A stretch of 64,000 nt of DNA. Source: Pseudovibrio sp. M1P-2-3 (GTDB taxonomy: Bacteria > Pseudomonadota > Alphaproteobacteria > Rhizobiales > Stappiaceae). The stretch spans positions 2,997,001-3,061,000 of the forward strand of contig NZ_JARRCW010000001.1 of the NCBI RefSeq assembly GCF_031501865.1, read 5' to 3'. Both the position numbers and the translations under genes were made by a program. The notes under the pieces were generated by a model. It was not told the DNA's origin. It was given only the letters and a program-made list of their open reading frames with translations, and searched no databases. Shown here in pieces: positions 57,286 through 64,000 of the stretch. Within the stretch, counting starts at the first letter, position 1. The number at the start of each line of letters is the position of its first letter.

Positions 57286-58465
57286 GGGGCCTGCTTGATG
57301 TCTCTTTTGGTCCATAGCCAACCGCTTGCCTTTTTTCATCTTCAGTTAAAAAGTCGGCTGCGCTAACGCGGTTCCATAGGCTGCTGCGTTCGCTGGAAAG
57401 TGCCTCCACCTTGTCCAGATCCACACGCAGTTTCAAGCTCCGATTAAAGGGTTCACAAACCCAGCTCGAAATAGCATCCAGCACCCGCTTGGAAAGCGGC
57501 AAAACCACTTGCCGCCAGAAAGCCCGGTTGGCCTCTTGATAGGTGGAATAGGTATTGTCTCCCGGTATACCCAGCAGCATGGGCGGCACCCCGAGAGCCA
57601 GAGCAATCTCTCTCGACGCCTGATTTTTGGCGGCGATAAAGTCCATATCCTTGGGCGTCATACCCATGGGCTTCCAGTCCAAGCCTCCCTCTAGAAGAAG
57701 TGGTCGGCCCGCATTGGAGGCCCCTTGATAACTTGTATGAAGTTCCTCTTTTAACCTGTTGAATTGACTATCAGTTAAGTTCAGGGTTTCTCCCGCCCCA
57801 TACACCAGCGCACCGGTTGGGCAGGCCGCATTGTCAAGAAGCGCCTTATTCCAGCTGGACGCCGCATTATGGGTATCAAGGGAGGTTTGTGCAGCTTCCA
57901 GAGGTGCAAATCCATAGTGATCATTAAGTGGATGGAACGACTTGATGTGCAGTAGCGGGGCGATCACATCCCCCTCTTGCCGCTGCAACCTATGAGCGCG
58001 CCCGCCCACCGTGTATTCATGGGCCTCCACCCAGCCATTTTGACCGGGAACCACCTTCACACGGTCCGGCCTGAGCACATGTAACTCCCGCAAATTTCCG
58101 CCAACACTGACTGCTTCAAGGTAAGCATTTCCGGCGGTTAGCAGGTGACCATAAAGCGCCTCCAGCAACCCAGAAAGCGTCTCGCCCGCATGGGGCGTTG
58201 CCAGCAAATCCAGTAGGGGGTGTTCCTGCAAATCCCTGTGGTTCTCACTCAAGATCATCGGGGTATTTGCCGCTGCTTGCGCGATCATACGCACTGCTCT
58301 ATAAGCAACCGGGTTTTTCATATACCCTTCTTTAGCGAGTGCCGCATAATCACGCGGCGTCCACACCGCTCGCCCGTTCTGGCGCACAGAGACATACGTT
58401 AAGGATCGCGAGGCTTTTACCTCTTCAACCGGCGAAACTATTGATTTAAGAAATCTCTTTAACCC
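57278..58465 (-). CDS. Gene transfer agent g3: portal protein (HK97 type)
   Basis: 395 residues from ATG 58465 with AAAGGA about 9 bases upstream. The phage_portal pattern is clear: 'SVRQNGRAVWTPRDYAALAK', 'GYMKNPVAYRAVRMIAQAAA', 'LLEALYGHLLTAGNAYLEAV', 'LHIKSFHPLNDHYGFAPLEA' and 'LGVPPMLLGIPGDNTYSTYQ'. It forms the dodecameric DNA gate of the head, docking the terminase (RcGTA Rcc01684). Intact. Confidence 0.95.
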   Translation of the reverse strand, partial: GLKRFLKSIVSPVEEVKASRSLTYVSVRQNGRAVWTPRDYAALAKEGYMKNPVAYRAVRMIAQAAANTPMILSENHRDLQEHPLLDLLATPHAGETLSGLLEALYGHLLTAGNAYLEAVSVGGNLRELHVLRPDRVKVVPGQNGWVEAHEYTVGGRAHRLQRQEGDVIAPLLHIKSFHPLNDHYGFAPLEAAQTSLDTHNAASSWNKALLDNAACPTGALVYGAGETLNLTDSQFNRLKEELHTSYQGASNAGRPLLLEGGLDWKPMGMTPKDMDFIAAKNQASREIALALGVPPMLLGIPGDNTYSTYQEANRAFWRQVVLPLSKRVLDAISSWVCEPFNRSLKLRVDLDKVEALSSERSSLWNRVSAADFLTEDEKRQAVGYGPKETSSRPHE

Positions 58466-58568
58466 CATGTAATATATTTCCTTTACACAGCTCTTAAAGT
58501 GAAGGGTAAAGTTAAGTTTCTGCAACTTTTAAGTCAGCCACTAAAAGGCCAATGCACCCACATTCCAC

Positions 58569-59888
58569 TCACAGGGAGCGGAGTCTGGGCCCCGCATTTG
58601 CACCCAACATCAAGTCACTCACCGCCCACACCAGCGCATCCAACCGGTCGGGAGAGCGACCATTGCTCAGCCCACCGGGGCCAAAGTCGGCCATCTCATC
58701 CTCCAGCGCATCCAGTACTCCCACATGGCGCACCCGCCCTTGCTCATAAAGAAGCGCCACCGGCTCGGCGCGCTTTTGTTTGCTACGGCTGGCATGAACA
58801 CATTTCACCGGAACACTGGCATCCACCTGCCCTAGAATTTCTCGCACCATTTCACCACCTTGATTCACCTCCGCCACTATCACATTCGCCTGCAACTCAT
58901 GATAGAGAGACACAGCCCGACTTGCCCATTCCCTTGGCCGCACCCCCTGCACGGTTCGGTCCCGTAAAATGTATCCATCCCCCTTCTCGTCCAACCCGCA
59001 AGCCACTATCCCACAAGCATCAGCACGCTTGCCGGATGTGGCGGGCGGATCCACGGCCACCACCACACGAACAAGCTCCGGCTCCTGTTTTAAGCGGGTC
59101 GCCTCAAACCATTTCCTTAGAAACAATTGATCTTCCCGATCCTCAATCAGCTCTCCGCCCAGCTCCTGACGGCCCAGACGGGTACCGCCATACTTTTGCG
59201 AAACCACCTCTAGAAATCTCGGGGCCAAAAAAGCTGCATTTACTTTTGTAGAAGCCCGCGTCATCACCGTGGCCTCATCCTGTAACACCTGCTTAATCAG
59301 GGCGATGGGCCGCGGCGTGGTGGTAAGCAGTTGCCGAGGATGCTCCCCAAGGCGCAAACCAAACTGAAGCATGTCAAAAGTCTCCGATGCATTGCTCCAC
59401 TTACCCACTTCATCGCACCAGGCACAGTCAAATTGCGGACCGCGCAAAGCCTCCGGATCCTCCGATGAAAAGGCCCGCGCCACCACTCCATTGGGCCACT
59501 CCAGCCGTCGCCGTCCAGCGTTCCAAGTGGGGCGCTCTGCCTTCCGGTGCACAGCCAACAGGCCCGAAACACCCTCCACCATCACCTCACGCACATCACC
59601 GTAAGTTTGTCCCACCAGCGCTATCTGCGAAACAGAGTGATGGGTCGCCCACGGCTGTTCCAGAGCCAGCGCCCGCACCCACTCGGAGCCCGCCCTTGTC
59701 TTGCCCGCTCCGCGCCCTCCCATAAGCAGCCACTGACTCCAGTTACCAGAGGGTGGCAACTGATGCTCGTGGGCGAACAGGCTCCACTCATATTGAATAA
59801 ATCTCAATTCTTTATCAGAGAGCGAACTCAGAAACTCACTCGCCCTTCCCTGATGCACACAAGTGCGCAAGGCGCTGCGCAAGGGCAT
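58569..59888 (-). CDS. Gene transfer agent g2: terminase large subunit
   Basis: 439 residues from ATG 59888, inside the end of g1 (53-base overlap); a GTG at about 59858 is an alternative start. Walker A in 'WSQWLLMGGRGAGKTRAGSE', Walker B with catalytic Glu in 'PQFDCAWCDEVGKWSNASET', coupling motif 'LLTTTPRP', then a C-terminal RNase H-like nuclease with Asp in 'VVVAVDPPATSGKRADACGI' and 'DRLDALVWAVSDLML'. It packages roughly headful pieces of host DNA (RcGTA Rcc01683). Intact ATPase and nuclease residues argue for a functional agent. Confidence 0.95.
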   Translation of the reverse strand: MPLRSALRTCVHQGRASEFLSSLSDKELRFIQYEWSLFAHEHQLPPSGNWSQWLLMGGRGAGKTRAGSEWVRALALEQPWATHHSVSQIALVGQTYGDVREVMVEGVSGLLAVHRKAERPTWNAGRRRLEWPNGVVARAFSSEDPEALRGPQFDCAWCDEVGKWSNASETFDMLQFGLRLGEHPRQLLTTTPRPIALIKQVLQDEATVMTRASTKVNAAFLAPRFLEVVSQKYGGTRLGRQELGGELIEDREDQLFLRKWFEATRLKQEPELVRVVVAVDPPATSGKRADACGIVACGLDEKGDGYILRDRTVQGVRPREWASRAVSLYHELQANVIVAEVNQGGEMVREILGQVDASVPVKCVHASRSKQKRAEPVALLYEQGRVRHVGVLDALEDEMADFGPGGLSNGRSPDRLDALVWAVSDLMLGANAGPRLRSL

Positions 59889-60336
59889 CGCGCAATTCCT
59901 GTTCACCAGTTCGCTCGTCCCCATCCGCCCCCTCTTCCAGTCTCTCAAGCTTGATAATCTGGTCCAGCGTCTTGGCAAGGCTTGCTAGCATGCGCGCCCC
60001 CGCCCCAGTTTGTTCGCGGGTCTTTTCCGCCCCGTCCTCCAGTGTCATCAACCGCGTTTCCAACGTCTGCATTTGAAGGTCGTAGGCGGCATAAAGGCGG
60101 GCAACAAAACCACTGCGCCGCGCAGGCTCATTCAGCTCCTCGGGAACCGGTGTCACCTGCCCTTTTTCAGGTCGCGTCCATCTCTCCCTATTAATGCGTG
60201 AAAACACGGTAGATCTGGCGACCCCCATCTCTTGGGCAATGCGCGTAACCGACTTGCTGGTGTGCTCCACCTGCGTGCGAATATAAGTCCAAACATGTGC
60301 AGGATAGACCCGTCTGCCTCTGCCCTTACCTGACAT
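59836..60336 (-). CDS. Gene transfer agent g1: terminase small subunit
   Basis: 166 residues from ATG 60336 with AAGGGGG upstream. The N-terminal helix-turn-helix ('SVTRIAQEMGVARSTVFSRI', 'NRERWTRP') is followed by a long coiled coil ('FVARLYAAYDLQMQTLETRL', 'AGARMLASLAKTLDQIIKLE') and an acidic C-terminus. RcGTA g1 is the small terminase with a weak, non-specific DNA interaction. First gene of the operon. Confidence 0.88.
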   Translation of the reverse strand: MSGKGRGRRVYPAHVWTYIRTQVEHTSKSVTRIAQEMGVARSTVFSRINRERWTRPEKGQVTPVPEELNEPARRSGFVARLYAAYDLQMQTLETRLMTLEDGAEKTREQTGAGARMLASLAKTLDQIIKLERLEEGADGDERTGEQELRDALAQRLAHLCASGKGE

Positions 60337-60713
60337 CACAGCCCCCTTCACCAGCGCCTCTTCCAAAACGCAGGCACAAAAAAAGCCGCCTTCGCAAACG
60401 CGGGCAGCTTGTCACCTCAAACACCAAATCGAATTGGCTACACTTTTTCTAGTGTGCCTAAACGCTACCAAAGCACCGTGGATCTGTCAAGAATATATTC
60501 CTATTTCGAAAGTTAATTTCACGTTAAGAAACTTATCCCCGTCCCACGTCAACAGCACTCATATGTATCGCCCCCACAGCCCCCTCCCCAACAAGGGCAT
60601 CAGTTCTGAATGAAAACTCAATCACAAAAGACATAACCTAAATTTACGAGAATCACTGCATCCTGTACTATCCATTTACATCTCCTGCCCACGCCACCCG
60701 TGAGGATACAGTC
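60337..60713. promoter_or_regulatory. GTA operon leader / divergent intergenic region
   Basis: This 377-base gap separates g1 (leftward) from the pyridoxamine-oxidase-like gene (rightward). It contains a terminator-like hairpin reading toward g1 (listed separately) and AT-rich stretches at 60480-60530 and 60600-60690 that could hold the diverging promoters. No gene or tRNA is visible. Confidence 0.5.
60378..60410 (-). terminator. Intrinsic-terminator-like hairpin just upstream of g1
   Basis: On the minus strand AAGCTGCC pairs with GGCGGCTT (8 bp, one G-U), with an inner CGC/GCG pairing in the loop, followed directly by seven T. It lies 42 bases before the g1 start and no minus-strand gene precedes it, so it would stop transcripts entering the GTA operon unless the promoter is downstream or readthrough is regulated. 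Confidence 0.65.
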
Positions 60714-61265
60714 ATGGCAAACAGCACCCGTTTGAATCAAACCCTCATCGACTTTATAAAGAAGCAGCATATGTTCTTTGTGGCGACCGCCGCGCCGGAG
60801 GGCAGAGTGAACATGTCACCCAAAGGGCTCGATAGCCTGCGCATCCTCAGCCCCACCCATATCCGCTGGCTCAACCTGACAGGAAGTGGTAACGAGACCG
60901 CCGCCCACATCCGCCAGTCCAATCGCATGACACTGATGTTCTGCGCCTTCAATGGAAATCCCATGACCCTGCGCGTCTACGGGAAGGCTACAGTATCCCA
61001 CTCTCATGACGCTGATTGGGAGGAGAAGCTTGCCACGTTTCCAGAACTTGCCGGAACGCGGCAGATTTTCGACTTGGAGATTGATCTGGTACACATTTCC
61101 TGCGGCAAGGGCGTACCGGAAATGGAGTTTGCCAAGGACCGCGCCTATGAGCAGCTGGAAGCTCACTTTATCAATCTGGGGCCCGAAGAAACAAAGGCCT
61201 ACCAAAAGCGCAAAAACACCAAAAGCCTTGATGGTTTCCCAACCGGAATTCTTGGAGAGGATTAA
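60714..61265 (+). CDS. Pyridoxamine 5'-phosphate oxidase family protein
   Basis: 183 residues, split-barrel FMN-binding fold: '[20 protein letters not shown]', '[20 protein letters not shown]', '[20 protein letters not shown]' and '[16 protein letters not shown]'. The C-terminal '[19 protein letters not shown]' is typical of the uncharacterised PNPOx-like subgroup rather than of PdxH itself, so the reaction is unknown. It ends 4 bases inside the convergent YcgN-type gene. Confidence 0.9.
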   Translation: MANSTRLNQTLIDFIKKQHMFFVATAAPEGRVNMSPKGLDSLRILSPTHIRWLNLTGSGNETAAHIRQSNRMTLMFCAFNGNPMTLRVYGKATVSHSHDADWEEKLATFPELAGTRQIFDLEIDLVHISCGKGVPEMEFAKDRAYEQLEAHFINLGPEETKAYQKRKNTKSLDGFPTGILGED

Positions 61266-61786
61266 CCCCTCTCCTTCTCCGGCTCCGGTGCTTCATTGGG
61301 CCACTCGACGAGGTGGTATTCATAGTCCTCCGGCTCCATACCATCTTCCGGGACGGTCATATCCTTCACGGAAATACCGGCCGCATGTATGGTGTCTGGA
61401 TCACCACTCACCAGCGGGTGCCACCAGTAGAGGTCTTTTCCCTCCCTCAGCAAACGATAGGCGCATGTAGGGGGCAGCCATTTGAGGGTGCGCACGGTTT
61501 CAGGGGTTAGCTGCACACAATCAGGAACATGGTCGAAACGGTTTTCATAGTTGCGGCAGCGGCAGGTGGCCCCGTCCAGCAGAGTGCAGGCAACATTCGT
61601 CCAGTGAATTTCACCGGTATCCCAGTCTTCCAACTTGTTCAAACAGCAGCGCCCGCACCCGTCGCACAGGGATTCCCACTCTTCCTTACTCATAGATTCG
61701 AGGGATTTCTCGCGCCAGAAAGCTGGGGCACTGTCTTTATCTAATACCATCGTATAGCTCGTTTTCGGCTTCTTGTGTTTTGTCAT
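61262..61786 (-). CDS. YcgN-type Cys-cluster protein (UPF0260)
   Basis: 174 residues, full length for the YcgN/YkgJ zinc- or iron-binding cysteine cluster family. Cysteines occur in '[20 protein letters not shown]', '[20 protein letters not shown]', 'VPDCVQLTP' and '[20 protein letters not shown]'. The C-terminal '[20 protein letters not shown]' is a family hallmark. Function unknown; it overlaps the 3' end of the neighbouring gene by 4 bases. Confidence 0.92.
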   Translation of the reverse strand: MTKHKKPKTSYTMVLDKDSAPAFWREKSLESMSKEEWESLCDGCGRCCLNKLEDWDTGEIHWTNVACTLLDGATCRCRNYENRFDHVPDCVQLTPETVRTLKWLPPTCAYRLLREGKDLYWWHPLVSGDPDTIHAAGISVKDMTVPEDGMEPEDYEYHLVEWPNEAPEPEKERG

Positions 61787-61965
61787 TGCCCTTGTCTTAG
61801 GCCAAGATAGGCTCAGCTGCCAACTTTACAGGAAAGCTTAAAATCTCAGGGTGCCAAAAATAGGGGATTTCGCCTTATGCTTTATCTTCTGTTTGCATGT
61901 TCCCGTCTATGTTGGTGTAGGCCATATGGTTCTTAAGTAGGCTCAAGCAAAGACGGATTGTTCTT

Positions 61966-64000
61966 GTGTCGGAAAAGTCTGGTAACAGCAATACAAAAAA
62001 TGCATCCACGCCCAAGGCACTGGACGAAAAACGGGATCAATACGTAGCTGGGGGCTTTTCGCGGCGCATGCTTGCGCTGGATGCCTTGCTGGACCACTCC
62101 TTGTGGCGTTTTATTCAAAAAGTCAGTGGCGCAGCCCGCACCTACTCCAACTTCATGCGCAGGTTCAAGGTCTCCGGCTTTGGCCGTGCACTGGTGGAGC
62201 TTTCCTCAGAAGGGCTCACCTATGGCCTTGCGGGGTTTGTGGTGTTTCTGGCCTTCGCCCAGCCTGCCATGAAGATGACGCAGGTTTCCAACTGGCGCAC
62301 CACCTCCGATTTCTCCGTCACATTTTTAGACAGATTCGGCAATGAAATGGGCAAGCGCGGCATTTTGCTCAATGACAAAGTGCCCTTGGCGGAAATTCCC
62401 GACCACCTTATCAAAGCCACCCTTGCCACAGAAGACCGGCGCTTTTTTGACCATTTCGGCATTGATATTGTGGGTACAGCCCGCGCGATGATGGAGAATG
62501 TGAAAGCCCGTTCGGTGGTGCAAGGGGGCTCGTCCATCACCCAGCAGCTGGCCAAGAACCTGTTTCTCACCAATGAGCGTAAGCTGATCCGCAAGATCAA
62601 CGAGGCATATCTCGCCCTATGGATGGAGCAGACTCTCACCAAGCAGGAGATTTTGAAGCTCTATCTGGACCGCGCCTATATGGGCGGCGGCACCTTTGGC
62701 GTGGCGGCTGCCTCGGAGTTTTATTTCGGCAAGGATGTGCGCCAGATCAATCTGGCAGAAGCGGCCATGCTGGCAGCGCTTTATAAAGCCCCTTCCAAAT
62801 ACGCCCCGCACCGGAATCTGCCTGCCGCCCGCGCCCGCGCCAATGAGGTGCTTACCAACATTGTGGAGGCCGGTTTTATGAGCGAAGGGCAGGTAATCGC
62901 CGCTCGCCGCAGTCCCGCTGTCGCCATCGACCGCAGTGTTGAAAACGCCCCCGATTACTACATGGACTGGGCCTTTGAAACTGTGCAGGAACTTGCCCAG
63001 CAATATCCAGAGCTCACACAGGACCGTGTGGTCACTGTTCTCACCACCTTGGACCCGACTTTCCAAAAGGAAGCGGCCGGTAGCATTGAAAGCGTGATGC
63101 GCCAGTATAGCAAAAGCTACAGGGTGGGCGAGGCTGCGCTGGTTTCCATGACAACCGAAGGAGCAGTCCGCGCCATGGTGGGCGGGCGCGATTATGATGA
63201 GAGCCAGTTCAACAGGGCGACGCAGGCCCTGCGCCAGCCCGGCTCCTCTTTCAAGCCCTTTGTCTATATCACCGCCTTCATGAACGGCTACAACAAGGAA
63301 AGCGTGGTGCGCGATGCGCCCATCAACATTGGTGGCTGGAGACCGCGCAATTATGGCCGCTCCTATCGCGGTCCTGTGACCTTGAAAACCGCCCTCACCA
63401 AATCCATCAACACGGTTCCGGTGCGTCTGGCCCAAGCCATCGGGCGGGAAAAAATTGCAGCAACTGCTTACGCCATGGGTATTCAGACAGAGCTGAAAAA
63501 CCACCGCACCATGCCCCTTGGTGTGTTCGAGGTGACAGTTCTGGATATGGCAGCATCCTACGGAGCCTTTTCGACAGGCGGCTACAAGGTGGAACCCTAT
63601 GCGGTGGTTGAAATGCGAAACTCCAAAGGCGAGCTTATTTATGACCGCCGGAAAAAAGCACCAGAACGTCTTCGCGTCCTTCCTTTTGAGCAGGTTGCGG
63701 AAATGAACGAGATACTGGTAAATGTTGTGGAACGGGGCACCGGCAGACGGGCGAGACTGGACGGCATAACGGCTGCGGGTAAAACTGGAACCTCTCAAGC
63801 CCACAGGGATGGCTGGTTTGTGGGCTACACGGGCAATCTGATCACCTCCGTCTGGTATGGCAATGACAACTTCACGCCAACCAGAAAGATCACCGGCGGC
63901 AGCTTGCCTGCCATGACATGGGGCAAGTATATGAAAGCGGCGCATCAGGGGTTGGAAATCAAACCCATGCCGGGAATCGACGGAGAAGGCTTTGTTCCAA
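61966..64000 (+). CDS. Class A penicillin-binding protein (PBP1A family), 3' end beyond the window
   Basis: 678 codons are visible from a GTG at 61966, and the frame is open at the right edge. A cytoplasmic N-terminus of about 80 residues precedes a membrane anchor ('LTYGLAGFVVFLAFAQPAMK'). The glycosyltransferase 51 domain carries 'TLATEDRRFFDHFGIDIVGT' (catalytic Glu), 'VVQGGSSITQQLAKNLFLTN' and 'KLYLDRAYMGGGTFGVAAAS'. The transpeptidase has the active Ser in 'RQPGSSFKPFVYITAF' (SxxK), 'KSINTVPVRLA' (SxN) and 'AAGKTGTSQAHRDGWF' (KTG). It polymerises and cross-links peptidoglycan at the inner membrane. Confidence 0.93.
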   Translation, partial: MSEKSGNSNTKNASTPKALDEKRDQYVAGGFSRRMLALDALLDHSLWRFIQKVSGAARTYSNFMRRFKVSGFGRALVELSSEGLTYGLAGFVVFLAFAQPAMKMTQVSNWRTTSDFSVTFLDRFGNEMGKRGILLNDKVPLAEIPDHLIKATLATEDRRFFDHFGIDIVGTARAMMENVKARSVVQGGSSITQQLAKNLFLTNERKLIRKINEAYLALWMEQTLTKQEILKLYLDRAYMGGGTFGVAAASEFYFGKDVRQINLAEAAMLAALYKAPSKYAPHRNLPAARARANEVLTNIVEAGFMSEGQVIAARRSPAVAIDRSVENAPDYYMDWAFETVQELAQQYPELTQDRVVTVLTTLDPTFQKEAAGSIESVMRQYSKSYRVGEAALVSMTTEGAVRAMVGGRDYDESQFNRATQALRQPGSSFKPFVYITAFMNGYNKESVVRDAPINIGGWRPRNYGRSYRGPVTLKTALTKSINTVPVRLAQAIGREKIAATAYAMGIQTELKNHRTMPLGVFEVTVLDMAASYGAFSTGGYKVEPYAVVEMRNSKGELIYDRRKKAPERLRVLPFEQVAEMNEILVNVVERGTGRRARLDGITAAGKTGTSQAHRDGWFVGYTGNLITSVWYGNDNFTPTRKITGGSLPAMTWGKYMKAAHQGLEIKPMPGIDGEGFVP

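Noticed and set aside
62617-63945. 442-codon open frame on the minus strand
   Set aside because: It lies wholly antisense to a clear class A PBP with all GT51 and transpeptidase motifs; a shadow of biased codon use.
1-64000. CRISPR array
   Set aside because: No regularly spaced direct repeats of 24-40 bases were seen, and no cas-like protein is encoded.

Overview
The window reads as the chromosome of an alphaproteobacterium, most likely a marine member of the Hyphomicrobiales (Rhizobiales) such as a Stappiaceae/Pseudovibrio-type organism. This is inferred from the glnE - sensor kinase - regulator - degP - ccmH/ccmF/ccmE/ccmI order seen in rhizobia, a PleC/PdhS-type kinase, a complete RcGTA-like gene transfer agent cluster, a TRAP-linked ectoine catabolic cluster and a moderate GC content. 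No species can be proven from the window alone.

Region 1 (1-10083) is an ectoine/5-hydroxyectoine uptake and catabolism locus. On the minus strand lie eutB, uehA-uehB-uehC (TRAP transporter), eutA, eutC, an asnC/Lrp regulator and the first 26 codons of an aldehyde dehydrogenase. On the plus strand lie eutD (doeA), an ArgE-like M20 deacetylase in the place of eutE, and a GntR/FCD regulator. An 11-base sequence, TGTATACAACA, occurs both in the divergent eutB/eutD promoter region and just before the GntR gene. It is a likely operator that ties the locus together.

Region 2 (10322-22539) is a degraded genomic island in the 3' end of a tRNA-Ser(GCU) gene, framed by a 15-bp direct repeat that copies the tRNA end including CCA. 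It carries a broken RND pump, three tandem phage tail-collar (MdpB-like) genes with a DUF6916-like gene, and a nest of insertion sequences (IS6 remnant, IS256, IS110/IS1111-type, IS3). It also holds a Rad50/SMC-like ATPase gene destroyed by frameshifts and by an IS481 insertion with a clean 6-bp target duplication, followed by two intact uncharacterised genes. No integrase remains.

Region 3 (22759-45919) is core chromosome: a hypothetical protein, DUF1272 protein, CaiB-type CoA transferase, aminopeptidase N, PleC-like kinase, VOC protein, GlnE, a two-component system, a DegP protease, CcmH/F/E/I for cytochrome c maturation, a lipoprotein, and a second two-component system with a PepSY protein.

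Region 4 (46000-60336, minus strand) is an apparently complete gene transfer agent structural operon, g1 to g15, without visible nonsense mutations. The tail-assembly-chaperone pair g10/g10.1 lacks a nearby start codon for the second frame and has an A AAC CCG heptamer directly before the g10 stop. This suggests a programmed -1 frameshift as in lambda G/GT. A strong intrinsic-terminator-like hairpin lies just upstream of g1.

Region 5 (60714-64000) holds a pyridoxamine-phosphate-oxidase-like protein, a YcgN-type Cys-cluster protein and a class A penicillin-binding protein that runs off the right edge.
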